A DNA stretch of 18,426 bases from CAYQPF01 sp964419225 (GTDB taxonomy: Bacteria; Cloacimonadota; Cloacimonadia; Cloacimonadales; CAYQPF01): positions 1 to 18,426 of the forward strand of contig CAYQPF010000099.1 of the NCBI GenBank assembly GCA_964419225.1. Reading direction: 5' to 3'. The translations under genes were made by a program, and so were the position numbers. Positions 1-7,802 of the stretch are shown here, piece after piece; the first letter of the stretch is position 1; every line of letters starts with the position of its first letter. Under the pieces are notes generated by a model, which saw only the letters and a program-made list of their open reading frames with translations, made no database searches and was not told the origin of the DNA.

Positions 1-718
1 CCTGAATTGAATTATCCAAAGCAAGCTTTTGACATTCTTTTAAATCTGACTTCACTAACATTGGTGGACGATCAAATCTAACTCTTTTGGGAGTGAATCC
101 AGGGATGAGCTCTGGAGCAGACCCCGTATAATGCCAATCTCCATCGAAATATGTAAACAAATCGTTTCCATAAGCGATCATACTGCTATCAGAATAGACA
201 CAAGGAGAAATTTTGTTGATGTACGTGATTCTTGTATTGTAAAAATTAATATTTTTCTTATTAATGTTAAAAGAACCTTCACATAAAAACATTCCTTTTA
301 TAATTACTGCGTTTACTTTTGTTGTGTCATATTTAACTGAAGAGAGAAATTCTGTGCATTTCTTTGCATCTGTCAATTCATAGTCATCAGAAGTCCAGAA
401 AACATTATAGCTTCCCAAGATTCTTTTTGTTCCATAGACTTTGCTCATTTGATTCTGCCCAGTTTCAGTTTTGACAAAATTAATGTTTAACGGGTATTTT
501 TCGCAAATAACTAAATCTGTATAGTTGCCGATATGCTGTGCTTCAAAAGTGTTCAAAATTCCTGCACTTACTTCATCTGTAATGATATTGGCAATACTTT
601 TCATTTCGTTGATTACTGCTTCCTGTTGTTTTTGAAGTTCTTTTGTGTTTTCTGTTGAAAAAAGCAGATTTGAAGTTAGAATTGTTACTAAGAATAAAAG
701 CTGAAATTTCTTAAACAT
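1..718 (-). CDS. Secreted protein with N-terminal domain shared with the gene at 1499-2770; partial, runs off the left edge
   Basis: Reading the minus strand from the ATG at 718 gives an open frame of about 239 codons to the window edge. It starts MFKKFQLLFLVTILTSNLLF, a signal peptide. GGAGA lies 5 nt upstream of the ATG and the gap to the preceding gene is only 19 nt, so they are probably co-transcribed. Residues about 40-195 align throughout with the N-terminal domain of the gene at 1499-2770 (shared stretches include IANI, NYTDL, KYPL.INFV, DTTKV.AVI, CEG.F.INKK and IAYGN). The last visible residues, ECQKLALDNSIQ, resemble the start of a TonB_C domain (usually YP..A....I.G), so a TonB_C region probably follows outside the window. 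The function of the N-terminal domain is unknown to me. It is presumably periplasmic or outer-membrane associated. Confidence 0.85.
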   Translation of the reverse strand, partial: MFKKFQLLFLVTILTSNLLFSTENTKELQKQQEAVINEMKSIANIITDEVSAGILNTFEAQHIGNYTDLVICEKYPLNINFVKTETGQNQMSKVYGTKRILGSYNVFWTSDDYELTDAKKCTEFLSSVKYDTTKVNAVIIKGMFLCEGSFNINKKNINFYNTRITYINKISPCVYSDSSMIAYGNDLFTYFDGDWHYTGSAPELIPGFTPKRVRFDRPPMLVKSDLKECQKLALDNSIQ

Positions 719-737
719 CTGTTTCTCCATTTGTGAG

Positions 738-1439
738 TCAATCTAATTTAAAGTCCACAGGGAAAGCAACCCAGCAACTAACAGGTTTGCCTTTTCTTTG
801 GGCAGGTTTGAATTTCCATTGTTTGACAGCAGTAACAGCAGCTTCATCTAAACCACCATGTCCGCTGTGAACCGATTTTCTTACTTCAACTTCACCGATA
901 TCGCCGTTATCAAGAATTTCAATCTCTAAGATTACCCGTCCTTGAAGACCATACTTCTTCGATATCTCAGGATATTGAGGTTGTATTGTTTTTAATCGAA
1001 CAGGGGATACGTCAAAATCACCAGATTCTGCTTTCAAACTTATTGTATCAGGACTACAAAATTGAACTGACGCTCTCTTTTCACTTTTTTTATAATTGAC
1101 TGATAAAGTCGTAATTACATCAACTGGTTGATCATTATGTAAGAACGGTGCGAATTTCCACTTTTTGATATTCGAGAGAGTATATTCATCAAGCCCGTCT
1201 TTCCCGCACATTAATGATTTAAGAATTTTACAATTTGCCACTGTACCATCTGCCATAATCTCTGTTGAAATCAAAACGGTTCCTTCAATTCCAACTTGCC
1301 TTAAATTATCAGGGTATTCCAGTCTGTTTGATTCCAGGATTATGGGATCTGTAAACTTCTTTGTATCATTTTCAGATGCAAATAAGCAATTGAAAGCTAA
1401 AGCTAAAAATAGGAAAATGAAGAAAATGTTTCTCAACAT
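738..1439 (-). CDS. Secreted protein with two tandem TonB_C-type domains
   Basis: A 233-residue protein made of a signal peptide (MLRNIFFIFLFLALAFNCLF, then ASEND) and two TonB C-terminal-like repeats. The first, about residues 38-120, runs from LEYPDNLRQVGIEGTV to IKKWKFAP. The second, about 152-233, runs from IQPQYPEISKKYGLQGRV to QWKFKPAQRKGKPV and ends in FPVDFKLD. Both keep the family pattern YP...A....G.V......G......+S.......A...WKF.PA...G.PV. True TonB has an N-terminal membrane anchor and a proline-rich spacer; neither is present, and no exbB or exbD lies nearby, so this is probably not the energy transducer. An in-frame ATG at 1538 would overlap the preceding gene and has no clear ribosome site. 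The ATG at 1439 has GAGGT 7 nt upstream and opens directly into the signal peptide, so I use it. It lacks the extra N-terminal domain of its two neighbours. Confidence 0.85.
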   Translation of the reverse strand: MLRNIFFIFLFLALAFNCLFASENDTKKFTDPIILESNRLEYPDNLRQVGIEGTVLISTEIMADGTVANCKILKSLMCGKDGLDEYTLSNIKKWKFAPFLHNDQPVDVITTLSVNYKKSEKRASVQFCSPDTISLKAESGDFDVSPVRLKTIQPQYPEISKKYGLQGRVILEIEILDNGDIGEVEVRKSVHSGHGGLDEAAVTAVKQWKFKPAQRKGKPVSCWVAFPVDFKLD

Positions 1440-1498
1440 AATCAATACCTCATTTTTGATTTTAGGATATGCCTGAAATATCAAATTTAACAGAATTT

Positions 1499-2770
1499 CT
1501 ATTTTTCCAAAGAAAAGTCCACTGGGAATGTAACCCAACAGGCAACTGGCTTACCTTTTCTTTTAGCAGGTTTATATTTCCACTGCTTTATCGCAGCAAC
1601 AGCAGCTTCATCCAGACCGTCAGGACCACTTTGCAGAGATTTTTTGACTTCAACTGCTCCTACTTTTCCACTTGCAAGCACTTCAACTACAAGAATTACC
1701 TGACCTTGAATACTTAATCGCTTAGAAGCTATCGGATAATCAGGATTAACAAATTTAATTGGAGCAGGAGCTTCATCATAAACTACAAATTTGGGGGTAG
1801 TACCAGATTCCTCAGACTCAACCTCCTCATCTAAATCAACGAACTGAATTTTCGCTTTACTATCCTGCAACTTGTAGGTGACTGACAATGTTGCCTGACT
1901 AGAGGTTGGATCCTCTCCATAATAGGCCGGAATAAACTTCCACTTTTTAATATTCTGAACCGTGTATTCGAGTAACTCATCATTTCCCTTGAAAGAAGAT
2001 TTACGAACTTGGCATTTCGCTACAGTACTATCCGGATTAATCGTAAGATCCAGTAAAAGTGTGCCTTCAGCATCCTGTAACTTTAGATTTTCGGGATACT
2101 CAAGACTGTTGGATGCCGGCAACAATGGCTCGGTCATCGTTTCTGTGGTGTTCATAAGTTCAGAAAGATAACTCATGGCTGTGCCAAAATATTGCCATTT
2201 TCCGGATTTATAATAATAGACTTCATTACCATATGCTATTGCACTTCTCTCTGAAAAAATGCAAGGAGATGTTAAATCACTGTATGTGATTACTGTTTTA
2301 AGGAATTTGATTGGCTTTTTGTTGATACTAAATGTGCCTTCACAAGTAAAATGTCCATTCAAAATAACTGCACATACTTTTGTGGTGTCTGAATTTACAG
2401 AAGATTTCAACTCAGGAATTTGTTTAATATCTTCTATCTTGTATCCGCCATCAGACCAAAAAACATCATAGTCCCCTGATAATCGCCGTGATTCATATTT
2501 AACTGAGAAAAAGAGTGGACCATCCTGAGTATTCACGAAATTTATCATTAAAGGGTATTTCTTGGATACAAACAAGTCAGTGTAATTCTCAATTTGGTTA
2601 TTCTTAAACATATATAAGACTCTTGCTTTTACCCTATCTGCTAAGATGTTGGCAATGTTTTGCACTTCCTGAATTTGTTCAGTTTTTTGCTCATTGTTGA
2701 TATCAGATCCGGACAGAAAGGATTGTGCTACGAAAAGAATCAGAAAAAGCATAGAAATATATTTTATCAT
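1499..2770 (-). CDS. Secreted protein: unknown N-terminal domain plus two TonB_C-type domains
   Basis: About 423 residues. The N-terminus MIKYISMLFLILFVAQSFLS is a signal peptide. Residues about 30-205 form a domain shared with the partial gene at 1-718. Two TonB_C-like repeats follow: about 215-300 (LEYPENLKLQDAEGTL to IKKWKFIPA) and about 340-423 (VNPDYPIASKRLSIQGQV to QWKYKPAKRKGKPV and FPVDFSLEK). The 3' ends of this gene and of 738-1439 are recognisably alike even as DNA, indicating tandem duplication. The ATG at 2785 is in frame but has no ribosome site. The ATG at 2770 has GAGGT 8 nt upstream, in the same AAAAATGAGGT context as the start at 1439, so I prefer it. It is probably the first gene of a three-gene minus-strand unit. 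The domain family is recognised; the biological role is not known. Confidence 0.85.
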   Translation of the reverse strand: MIKYISMLFLILFVAQSFLSGSDINNEQKTEQIQEVQNIANILADRVKARVLYMFKNNQIENYTDLFVSKKYPLMINFVNTQDGPLFFSVKYESRRLSGDYDVFWSDGGYKIEDIKQIPELKSSVNSDTTKVCAVILNGHFTCEGTFSINKKPIKFLKTVITYSDLTSPCIFSERSAIAYGNEVYYYKSGKWQYFGTAMSYLSELMNTTETMTEPLLPASNSLEYPENLKLQDAEGTLLLDLTINPDSTVAKCQVRKSSFKGNDELLEYTVQNIKKWKFIPAYYGEDPTSSQATLSVTYKLQDSKAKIQFVDLDEEVESEESGTTPKFVVYDEAPAPIKFVNPDYPIASKRLSIQGQVILVVEVLASGKVGAVEVKKSLQSGPDGLDEAAVAAIKQWKYKPAKRKGKPVACWVTFPVDFSLEK

Positions 2771-2794
2771 ACTCTGTAACCTCATTTTTTGGGT

Positions 2795-2823
2795 TAGATA
2801 AACTTTTCCAGTAAAATTGTCAA
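2795..2823 (-). promoter_or_regulatory. Candidate promoter for the TonB_C-domain gene cluster
   Basis: On the minus strand TTGACA (2823-2818) is followed after 17 nt by TATCTA (2800-2795). Transcription would begin near 2788, giving a leader of about 18 nt to the ATG at 2770. That agrees with choosing 2770 over 2785 as the start. The -10 box is weak. Confidence 0.45.
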
Positions 2824-3047
2824 TATATTACTAACCTATATCACCAACATCTCTAAATATCTCCATTTGATATATTCTGTGAGTTAATGCAAAGTGTTCA
2901 ATTTATAACACTATGATAAATAGTAAGATATGCGACGATGTGTTTGTGGCATGTGAAATGCAACGGATTTGCTAAAGAGAAATGTGAAGAAATAAACTTA
3001 AAACTTGTTAATGATTGGGAAAAACCCCAAAGTAATAAAAAAAGGAT

Positions 3048-3089
3048 TTGACAAGAATGGCGTGTTTCAAAATATAGAACAGTGTTCTA
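3048..3089 (+). promoter_or_regulatory. Promoter and palindromic operator of the first TetR gene
   Basis: TTGACA (3048-3053) is followed after 17 nt by AATATA (3071-3076), or after 19 nt by TATAGA. Overlapping and just downstream is the 15-bp palindrome TAGAAC-AGT-GTTCTA (3075-3089), with six-base arms that pair perfectly. A second GAACA occurs at 3097-3101, exactly 20 bp after the GAACA in the palindrome and so on the same face of the helix. A palindrome across the -10 and start region of a TetR gene is the usual arrangement for autorepression. That this TetR binds it is inference. Confidence 0.55.
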
Positions 3090-3121
3090 AATAATGGAAC
3101 ATGTAATAAGGAGGTTTACTG

Positions 3122-3814
3122 ATGGGGAAAAAAGAGAAAACACAAGCTTTTCACAGAAGAGAAATCCTTTATGCTGCTTATGCTCTTTATGAAGAAAATG
3201 ATGTCAATAATGTTACCATGCGGGAGGTACAAAAAAAATCTGAATATCCAATGGCGACAATATATAACTATTTTCGCAGCAAGGAGGAATTGTTTTTTGA
3301 ATTAAGCACATCAATTATGGAAGCCAAAGGTGTGTGGCTATTTGAGCTTATTGATAAAGAACCCAATAGTATAAAGAAGTTATTCAAGTATTTTTATGCT
3401 AATTTTGAATACTTAAAAAAATATCCTGTAGAACTTAAGATGATGATTCAATATCAGGCTTTTAAAGGGAAAATGGATAATATTTCCGAGGAATTTGTTC
3501 AGGAGCAAAATAACAGAAGAAGAAAAATGCATCGGACTATAAGTAATATATATATTACGGGAATGAAGGACGGTAGTTTTCGAGAAGATTTGAACATCGA
3601 ACACATTCATGATCTTGTTCTAATTTCACTTAGACAAGCTATGCATCGTATAATCATCATGAAGGATGTTGATGATGATTTTTTTTGGGAGCTTGTTAAA
3701 CTATTATTAAGATCTATTGCATTGCCAAAGAAAGGTAAAGAAATTGATCAACTGCTTTCTCAAATAACTCCGGATTTTGATTTACCTGAAAAAGTAGAGC
3801 TGGCAGATATTTAG
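3122..3814 (+). CDS. TetR/AcrR-family transcriptional regulator
   Basis: 230 residues, a normal to slightly long TetR size. Residues about 12-60 form the TetR helix-turn-helix: RREILYAAYALYEENDVNNV leading into TMREVQKKSEYPMATIYNYF, then RSKEELF. The remainder is the all-helical ligand and dimerisation domain, which is too divergent to suggest a ligand. AAGGAGG about 7 nt upstream of the ATG is a strong ribosome site. The promoter carries a perfect palindrome, so autoregulation is likely. It is followed, 157 nt on, by two secreted sorting-domain genes on the same strand with no clear terminator between, so it may control them; the divergent TonB_C cluster is the other obvious target. The family is certain and the targets are inferred. 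Confidence 0.93.
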   Translation: MGKKEKTQAFHRREILYAAYALYEENDVNNVTMREVQKKSEYPMATIYNYFRSKEELFFELSTSIMEAKGVWLFELIDKEPNSIKKLFKYFYANFEYLKKYPVELKMMIQYQAFKGKMDNISEEFVQEQNNRRRKMHRTISNIYITGMKDGSFREDLNIEHIHDLVLISLRQAMHRIIIMKDVDDDFFWELVKLLLRSIALPKKGKEIDQLLSQITPDFDLPEKVELADI

Positions 3815-3895
3815 AAGTGAACTATCTTGATCAGAGTAAATATGTAAACAATCAAAAAAGTTAAAGAGCAAAAGGAATAAAAATAATACAGAAAA

Positions 3896-3929
3896 CCTGT
3901 AATTCCGGAGGTGTGTCCAGAATTCCAGG
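3896..3929. repeat. Imperfect inverted repeat upstream of the secreted-protein gene
   Basis: CCTGTAATTC (3896-3905) and GAATTCCAGG (3920-3929) pair at 9 of 10 positions around a 14-nt loop. The loop contains CCGGAGGTGT, which recurs at 7707-7716. The GTGTCCAG at 3913-3920 recurs inside the repeat at 7621-7636. It lies in the gap between the TetR gene and the next gene. It could be an attenuator-like hairpin or a remnant of the dispersed intergenic repeat. No T tract follows, so it is not a standard terminator. Confidence 0.35.
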
Positions 3930-3971
3930 TAAGGTAAAAAAATAAATAAATATTGATTCTTGGAGGAAAGA

Positions 3972-5417
3972 ATGCAACGAGAAATGAGAATTAGTTTAAG
4001 GCAGGTACTAATCTGTCTTCTTGGGGTGATTTACTGTTTTAGTCTATATGCCAACAGTAATGAACAACGAGTTAAATACGTAAAGAGCAAACAAAACTAT
4101 ATCAATGCCCTGATGAATACTGGGCAATTTAATCAGGAAATTGAGCCTGTATTATCGGGTTTAATTGATAATGCATGTCAGAATCCAGGCATAGGCAAGA
4201 GAGTTAATAACACAAGAACTTGGCGATTAACAGAGCAATTGAGTGAAATTGATACTACCGGAACTTATCAGAATGACAAGAAATATTCCTTTTTTTACAA
4301 TCCATCAATTCCGGCTATCCAGGATAGTATCTGGCTGTCAGTCTACGCAGAGAGTTTTGAAAACTGGGTTCCGGTAACAATTTATAATTTAAGATGGACT
4401 GATGGGGGAGAACTATTAGATCAGGCAGATCTTATTTTAAACGTATCCGGGAACAGATTAACATTCATGAAGATTTTTTATGAATATGATGAAAATCAGC
4501 GTTTAGTTGAGGCTAGTGTTAAGATGTATGATCAGGATTCAGATACTTGGTTTAAAATTAAATCAGTTAAATTATACTATGAGAATAACTATCTGAATGA
4601 AATGCATATGCTGGATGGTGCCGTTACAAATGGAGATGAATATTATAAAAAATTCTCATTTACAAGAGATTCTGCCAACAGGATCAATAGTCACACAATT
4701 TCTTGGTCAGCAGATTCTATTAGTTGGAATATAAAGGAACAAATGATTTTTACTTATCATACTAATGATACTCAAACAGGAGAATCACAGACTAATATGT
4801 ACAGTCACAATTTTCCTTTTGCTTATTTAATGAGTTACCCAATTCCGTATGGTATGATGTCTGAGCAGCTAACTCAGCAATGGGTTTCAGATGTTTGGAC
4901 CAATTTCAAGAGAGATTCTTTTAACTACAATTCTCAATTCGAGCTTACCGAAATTAATACAGACAAATGGGTAAATGGAGATAGTTGGCAGCAAAACCAA
5001 AAAATTACCCATGTTTATGACAGTAATTCCAATTTGGAAGAATTTTCCTTGAAGAATTGGGATAATACTGACGGTGAATGGGAAGATAGTTTATTGACTC
5101 ATAATATCTGGGAACAAGTAACCGCAGTTAATGATGAAATAAACCTTGTTTTATCTCAAATCGACATTTCTGCATTTCCCTCCCCATTTATGCAGGGATT
5201 GGAGCTGACAGTAAAGAGTACAATGAACAAGCCTGTAGATGTCAGAGTTTTCAATGTCAAAGGTCAATGTGTTTATAAAACAAAAATCATGCCGGATTCT
5301 AAATATAACTGGTCGGCAAAATCACCGACAAACAAAGAACTGACATCCGGAGTATATTTCATCAAGGCGAGTCAGGGTCGGAATTCAAAAGCTATAAAGG
5401 TTCTAAAAGTCAAATAA
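3972..5417 (+). CDS. Secreted protein of unknown function with C-terminal sorting domain
   Basis: About 481 residues. The ATG at 3972 has GGAGG 5 nt upstream; a TTG at 3960 is in frame but contains the ribosome site itself, so I reject it. The N-terminus (residues about 6-25, ISLRQVLICLLGVIYCFSLY) is a signal peptide. Residues about 120-380 are rich in tryptophan, tyrosine and aspartate, with repeated beta-strand-like units such as YEYDENQRLVEA, WNIKEQMIFTYHT and QNQKITHVYDSNSNLEEF, reminiscent of YD-type repeats in FCB-group surface proteins. The last about 90 residues (ISAFPSPF, VDVRVFNVKGQCVYKT, SGVYFIKA, KAIKVLKVK) form a type IX-like sorting domain with FPSPF in place of YPNPF. So it is probably exported and attached to or released from the cell surface. 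No enzymatic motif is visible. It is likely transcribed with the following gene (39-nt gap). Confidence 0.87.
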   Translation: MQREMRISLRQVLICLLGVIYCFSLYANSNEQRVKYVKSKQNYINALMNTGQFNQEIEPVLSGLIDNACQNPGIGKRVNNTRTWRLTEQLSEIDTTGTYQNDKKYSFFYNPSIPAIQDSIWLSVYAESFENWVPVTIYNLRWTDGGELLDQADLILNVSGNRLTFMKIFYEYDENQRLVEASVKMYDQDSDTWFKIKSVKLYYENNYLNEMHMLDGAVTNGDEYYKKFSFTRDSANRINSHTISWSADSISWNIKEQMIFTYHTNDTQTGESQTNMYSHNFPFAYLMSYPIPYGMMSEQLTQQWVSDVWTNFKRDSFNYNSQFELTEINTDKWVNGDSWQQNQKITHVYDSNSNLEEFSLKNWDNTDGEWEDSLLTHNIWEQVTAVNDEINLVLSQIDISAFPSPFMQGLELTVKSTMNKPVDVRVFNVKGQCVYKTKIMPDSKYNWSAKSPTNKELTSGVYFIKASQGRNSKAIKVLKVK

Positions 5418-5456
5418 GTGTCAGAATGTATTTATAAAACAAAAAAGGAGGATATA

Positions 5457-7538
5457 ATGAAAAAACAAACATTAACACTATTCAGCATAACGCTTATGTT
5501 TTTAATATCAGGGACTCTGTTCAGTACAGTTTCTGATTATTCTTTTTCAGCTAATGCAGGATCATACGAGCAACTATCCGGTGGTATTACCTTGGGTACG
5601 GACGCAAATGATGAAGAAAGTTTCAATGCGATACCTATTGGATTCTATTTTACTTTTAACGGGCAGACCTACACAACAGTGAGTATTAATTCGAATGGGT
5701 ATCTGGTGATGGGTTCAGAAGCACAAAACTCGCATTATGCTTTAAGCGAGGGACTGTCAAATAATGTGATTGCAGGGATGAATGGAGATTTGATTTCACT
5801 GCATGACGAAGTATTCACAGGCAGCTTATCTTATAAAACGACCGGGACTGCACCTGCACGCTGTTTTACTGCTCAATGGAAACATTATGTCCGGAATCAG
5901 GGTTTGGAAGGGGAAGATTTAAACTTCCAGATCAAGCTTTATGAAAACTCCAATCTCATCGAATATCATTATGGCAGTGGTTTTGCCGAGAATGTCACAG
6001 AAGGTTCATTTGTACAGGTTGGTTTGAGAGGTGACAATAATGCAGATTATAACAATCGGATGACTGCAACTGACTGGAGTGCAACTGAAAGCGGAATCGC
6101 TGATAGCAGCGGTTGTAAACTTTCCGAGACTGTTTTCCCGGTTCAGGGTCTTACTTTTACCTGGACTCCGGTTTATCAGAATACTCCTCCCAATTGTGCA
6201 GCTTTAGTTCAACCTTTGAACAATAGCGTGAATGTTTCCACATTCGTAAGCTTGGTCTGGCAGGGTACTGGTGGAACACCTGTGACAGGATTTCTTGTGT
6301 TCTGTGGGACAAATAATCCTCCCGACAATATTGTAAACGGAGCAATTACTGAACAGACTGAATATATTTTCTCTCAGGCATTAGCAGTTAATACGACATA
6401 TTACTGGAAGGTAATTCCTTTCAATGCTGCCGGTGACGCCGAGAATTGCCCGGTTTGGAGTTTTACAACTATAGCAGATCCGGCTACTATAGTACCAACA
6501 TATATTGAAAATCTGGATTCTCTGAATATTGGGGAAGTTCCCCAAGGTTGGGTCGTCTATGATAACAATAATGATAACAGAACCTGGCAGGGAACAGAAG
6601 AACCCGGATACACGGGAGATGTAAGCTTAGCCTGCGAAGGAAATCCTAATACTGATATGAATGACTGGTTAGTTTCTCCGCCGGTACTGATGCAGCATCA
6701 GGTGAACTATAGATTCAGAGTTTATGCCAGAACAACTTCAGCTGCAGCATTTGGGTACTTAAAAATATGGTGGGGAAATTCACAAAATCCGGCGGTTCTG
6801 GCTCAGACAATGAACTCAACCACTTGGTGGGTAGGTCAGCAGTATCAGTTATTTGAGATAATGTTTGCTCCGGATACAACAGGTATTTATTTCTATGCAC
6901 TTCAGGCTGCATCTGAAGCAGAAGCATCCTTTATAGTAATTGATGATATCAAAATCCATAAGTACAATGGGGCATATTTTCCTCCTAACAATGCTGTTGC
7001 CATCACTGGTAATGGTTTTGTTACCTTAAACTGGAATCCTCCTATCGAAGTAATTACGACAGGTTACAAGATTTACAGGAATATGGAATTGTTAACACCA
7101 GATTCCTTCCTTGAGACTACCTATACAGACAATACAGTTGTGGCAGGAACTGAATATACATACAATATTGAAGTCAGTTATATTGACCCGATTGGGGTAG
7201 CCTGGTCAGAGAATCTTGTCGTTATTCCAACAGGTACAAATGATGACTTAAGTAAGGTAAACATTACCGGAATTACGGATAATTATCCGAATCCTTTCAA
7301 TCCGTCCACAACGATAAAATATAGTGTAGCCCAAGAAGCAGATGTAACAATTGATATCTACAATATACGCGGGCAGAAGGTGAGAAATCTGGTCAAAGAG
7401 CGAAAGAGTGCCGCCAGTCATAATGTTATCTGGAATGGTAAGAGTGATGATGGCAGGAATCTTTCATCCGGAGTATATTTCTGCAGAATGAATGCTGCCG
7501 GAAAGAATTATACTTCCAAACTCCTTATGCTCAAATGA
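5457..7538 (+). CDS. Large secreted multi-domain surface protein with fibronectin type III-like, cleaved-adhesin-like and sorting domains
   Basis: About 693 residues. The ATG at 5457 has AAGGAGG 5 nt upstream and opens a signal peptide (MKKQTLTLFSITLMFLISGT). The GTG at 5418 is in frame but merely abuts the previous stop and lacks a ribosome site. Residues about 20-235 are a beta-rich domain containing IGFYFTFNGQTYTTVSINSN. About 240-340 is a fibronectin type III-like unit (PPNCAALVQPLNNSVNVS to TTYYWKVIPFNAAG to WSFTT). About 345-500 looks like a cleaved-adhesin / MAM-like jelly roll (WLVSPPVLM, FIVIDDIKIHK). About 505-590 is a second fibronectin type III-like unit. The end (NYPNPFNPSTTIKYS, GQKVRNL, SGVYFCRM, KLLMLK) is a canonical sorting domain. 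No protease motif is visible, so adhesion or carbohydrate binding is the likeliest role. Domain names are by pattern only. Confidence 0.9.
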   Translation: MKKQTLTLFSITLMFLISGTLFSTVSDYSFSANAGSYEQLSGGITLGTDANDEESFNAIPIGFYFTFNGQTYTTVSINSNGYLVMGSEAQNSHYALSEGLSNNVIAGMNGDLISLHDEVFTGSLSYKTTGTAPARCFTAQWKHYVRNQGLEGEDLNFQIKLYENSNLIEYHYGSGFAENVTEGSFVQVGLRGDNNADYNNRMTATDWSATESGIADSSGCKLSETVFPVQGLTFTWTPVYQNTPPNCAALVQPLNNSVNVSTFVSLVWQGTGGTPVTGFLVFCGTNNPPDNIVNGAITEQTEYIFSQALAVNTTYYWKVIPFNAAGDAENCPVWSFTTIADPATIVPTYIENLDSLNIGEVPQGWVVYDNNNDNRTWQGTEEPGYTGDVSLACEGNPNTDMNDWLVSPPVLMQHQVNYRFRVYARTTSAAAFGYLKIWWGNSQNPAVLAQTMNSTTWWVGQQYQLFEIMFAPDTTGIYFYALQAASEAEASFIVIDDIKIHKYNGAYFPPNNAVAITGNGFVTLNWNPPIEVITTGYKIYRNMELLTPDSFLETTYTDNTVVAGTEYTYNIEVSYIDPIGVAWSENLVVIPTGTNDDLSKVNITGITDNYPNPFNPSTTIKYSVAQEADVTIDIYNIRGQKVRNLVKERKSAASHNVIWNGKSDDGRNLSSGVYFCRMNAAGKNYTSKLLMLK

Positions 7539-7620
7539 TTAGCATCAAGCATATTTTGCAGATACTGATTTGATGTGTTGAAATACTCTGAGCTGTTTAA
7601 CATGGAATGATCTTTAAAAA

Positions 7621-7636
7621 GGGACTAGTGTCCAGC
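7621..7636 (+). repeat. Dispersed 16-nt intergenic repeat, copy 1
   Basis: GGGACTAGTGTCCAGC lies 82 nt after the stop of the preceding sorting-domain gene. The copy at 12426-12441 differs at one base and lies 88 nt after the stop of the M6 protease gene. GGAC and GTCC within it can pair. Both copies are preceded by a similar AT-rich stretch (TTTAAAAA / ATTAAATA). Confidence 0.6.
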
Positions 7637-7770
7637 ATATGTGTCAGATATCATATTATAGTGCTGATACTTTTCCATTGCATGGAGCATATTTGCAGAT
7701 AACATGCCGGAGGTGTTTGATATACTTGTCTCTCTGGTTATATGTTTCGAGCTTTAAGTATCTATTGCAT

Positions 7771-7796
7771 GGAGCATCAATAATCATTGGTGCTCC
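7771..7796 (+). terminator. Hairpin between convergent genes, weak terminator candidate
   Basis: GGAGCATCAA (7771-7780), a six-base loop, then TTGGTGCTCC (7787-7796): ten pairs counting one G-U. It is followed by TCATTT rather than a T run, so intrinsic termination is doubtful. It may protect the 3' end of the upstream transcript or belong to the local repeat set. The left arm overlaps the second ATTGCATGGAGCAT repeat. Confidence 0.35.
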
Positions 7797-7802
7797 TCAT
7801 TT

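Larger units (their letters stand above)
2771..3121. other. Divergent intergenic region between the TonB_C cluster and the first TetR gene
   Basis: About 350 nt with no gene. It holds a minus-strand promoter candidate, a plus-strand TTGACA promoter candidate for the TetR gene, and the palindrome on that promoter. There is also an inverted repeat AGTGTT-8 nt-AACACT at 2893-2912, whose left part (AGTGTTC) matches the right half of the TetR operator candidate. It could be a second binding site that reaches the divergent cluster. I see nothing else in it. Confidence 0.5.
7539..7802. other. Repeat-rich intergenic region between convergent genes
   Basis: No gene. The segment holds several short repeats: AGCATATTTTGCAGATA (7548-7564), nearly repeated at 7686-7701 with one T fewer; GGGACTAGTGTCCAGC (7621-7636), found again at 12426-12441 with one change; ATTGCATGGAGCAT twice (7677-7690 and 7764-7777); and a 10-bp hairpin at 7771-7796. 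It runs straight into heptad repeats at 7803. I see no strong T-tailed terminator for either flanking gene. Confidence 0.6.

Noticed and set aside
1165..1476. 103-codon open frame on the plus strand
   Set aside because: Antisense to the TonB_C-domain gene at 738-1439. The start lacks a ribosome site, and the opposite strand has clear domain motifs.
738..2770. Calling these genes tonB
   Set aside because: They carry TonB_C-type domains but lack the membrane anchor, the proline-rich spacer and neighbouring exbBD.
5457..7538. Gingipain-like protease
   Set aside because: A cleaved-adhesin-like segment is present but no catalytic domain or active-site motif is seen.
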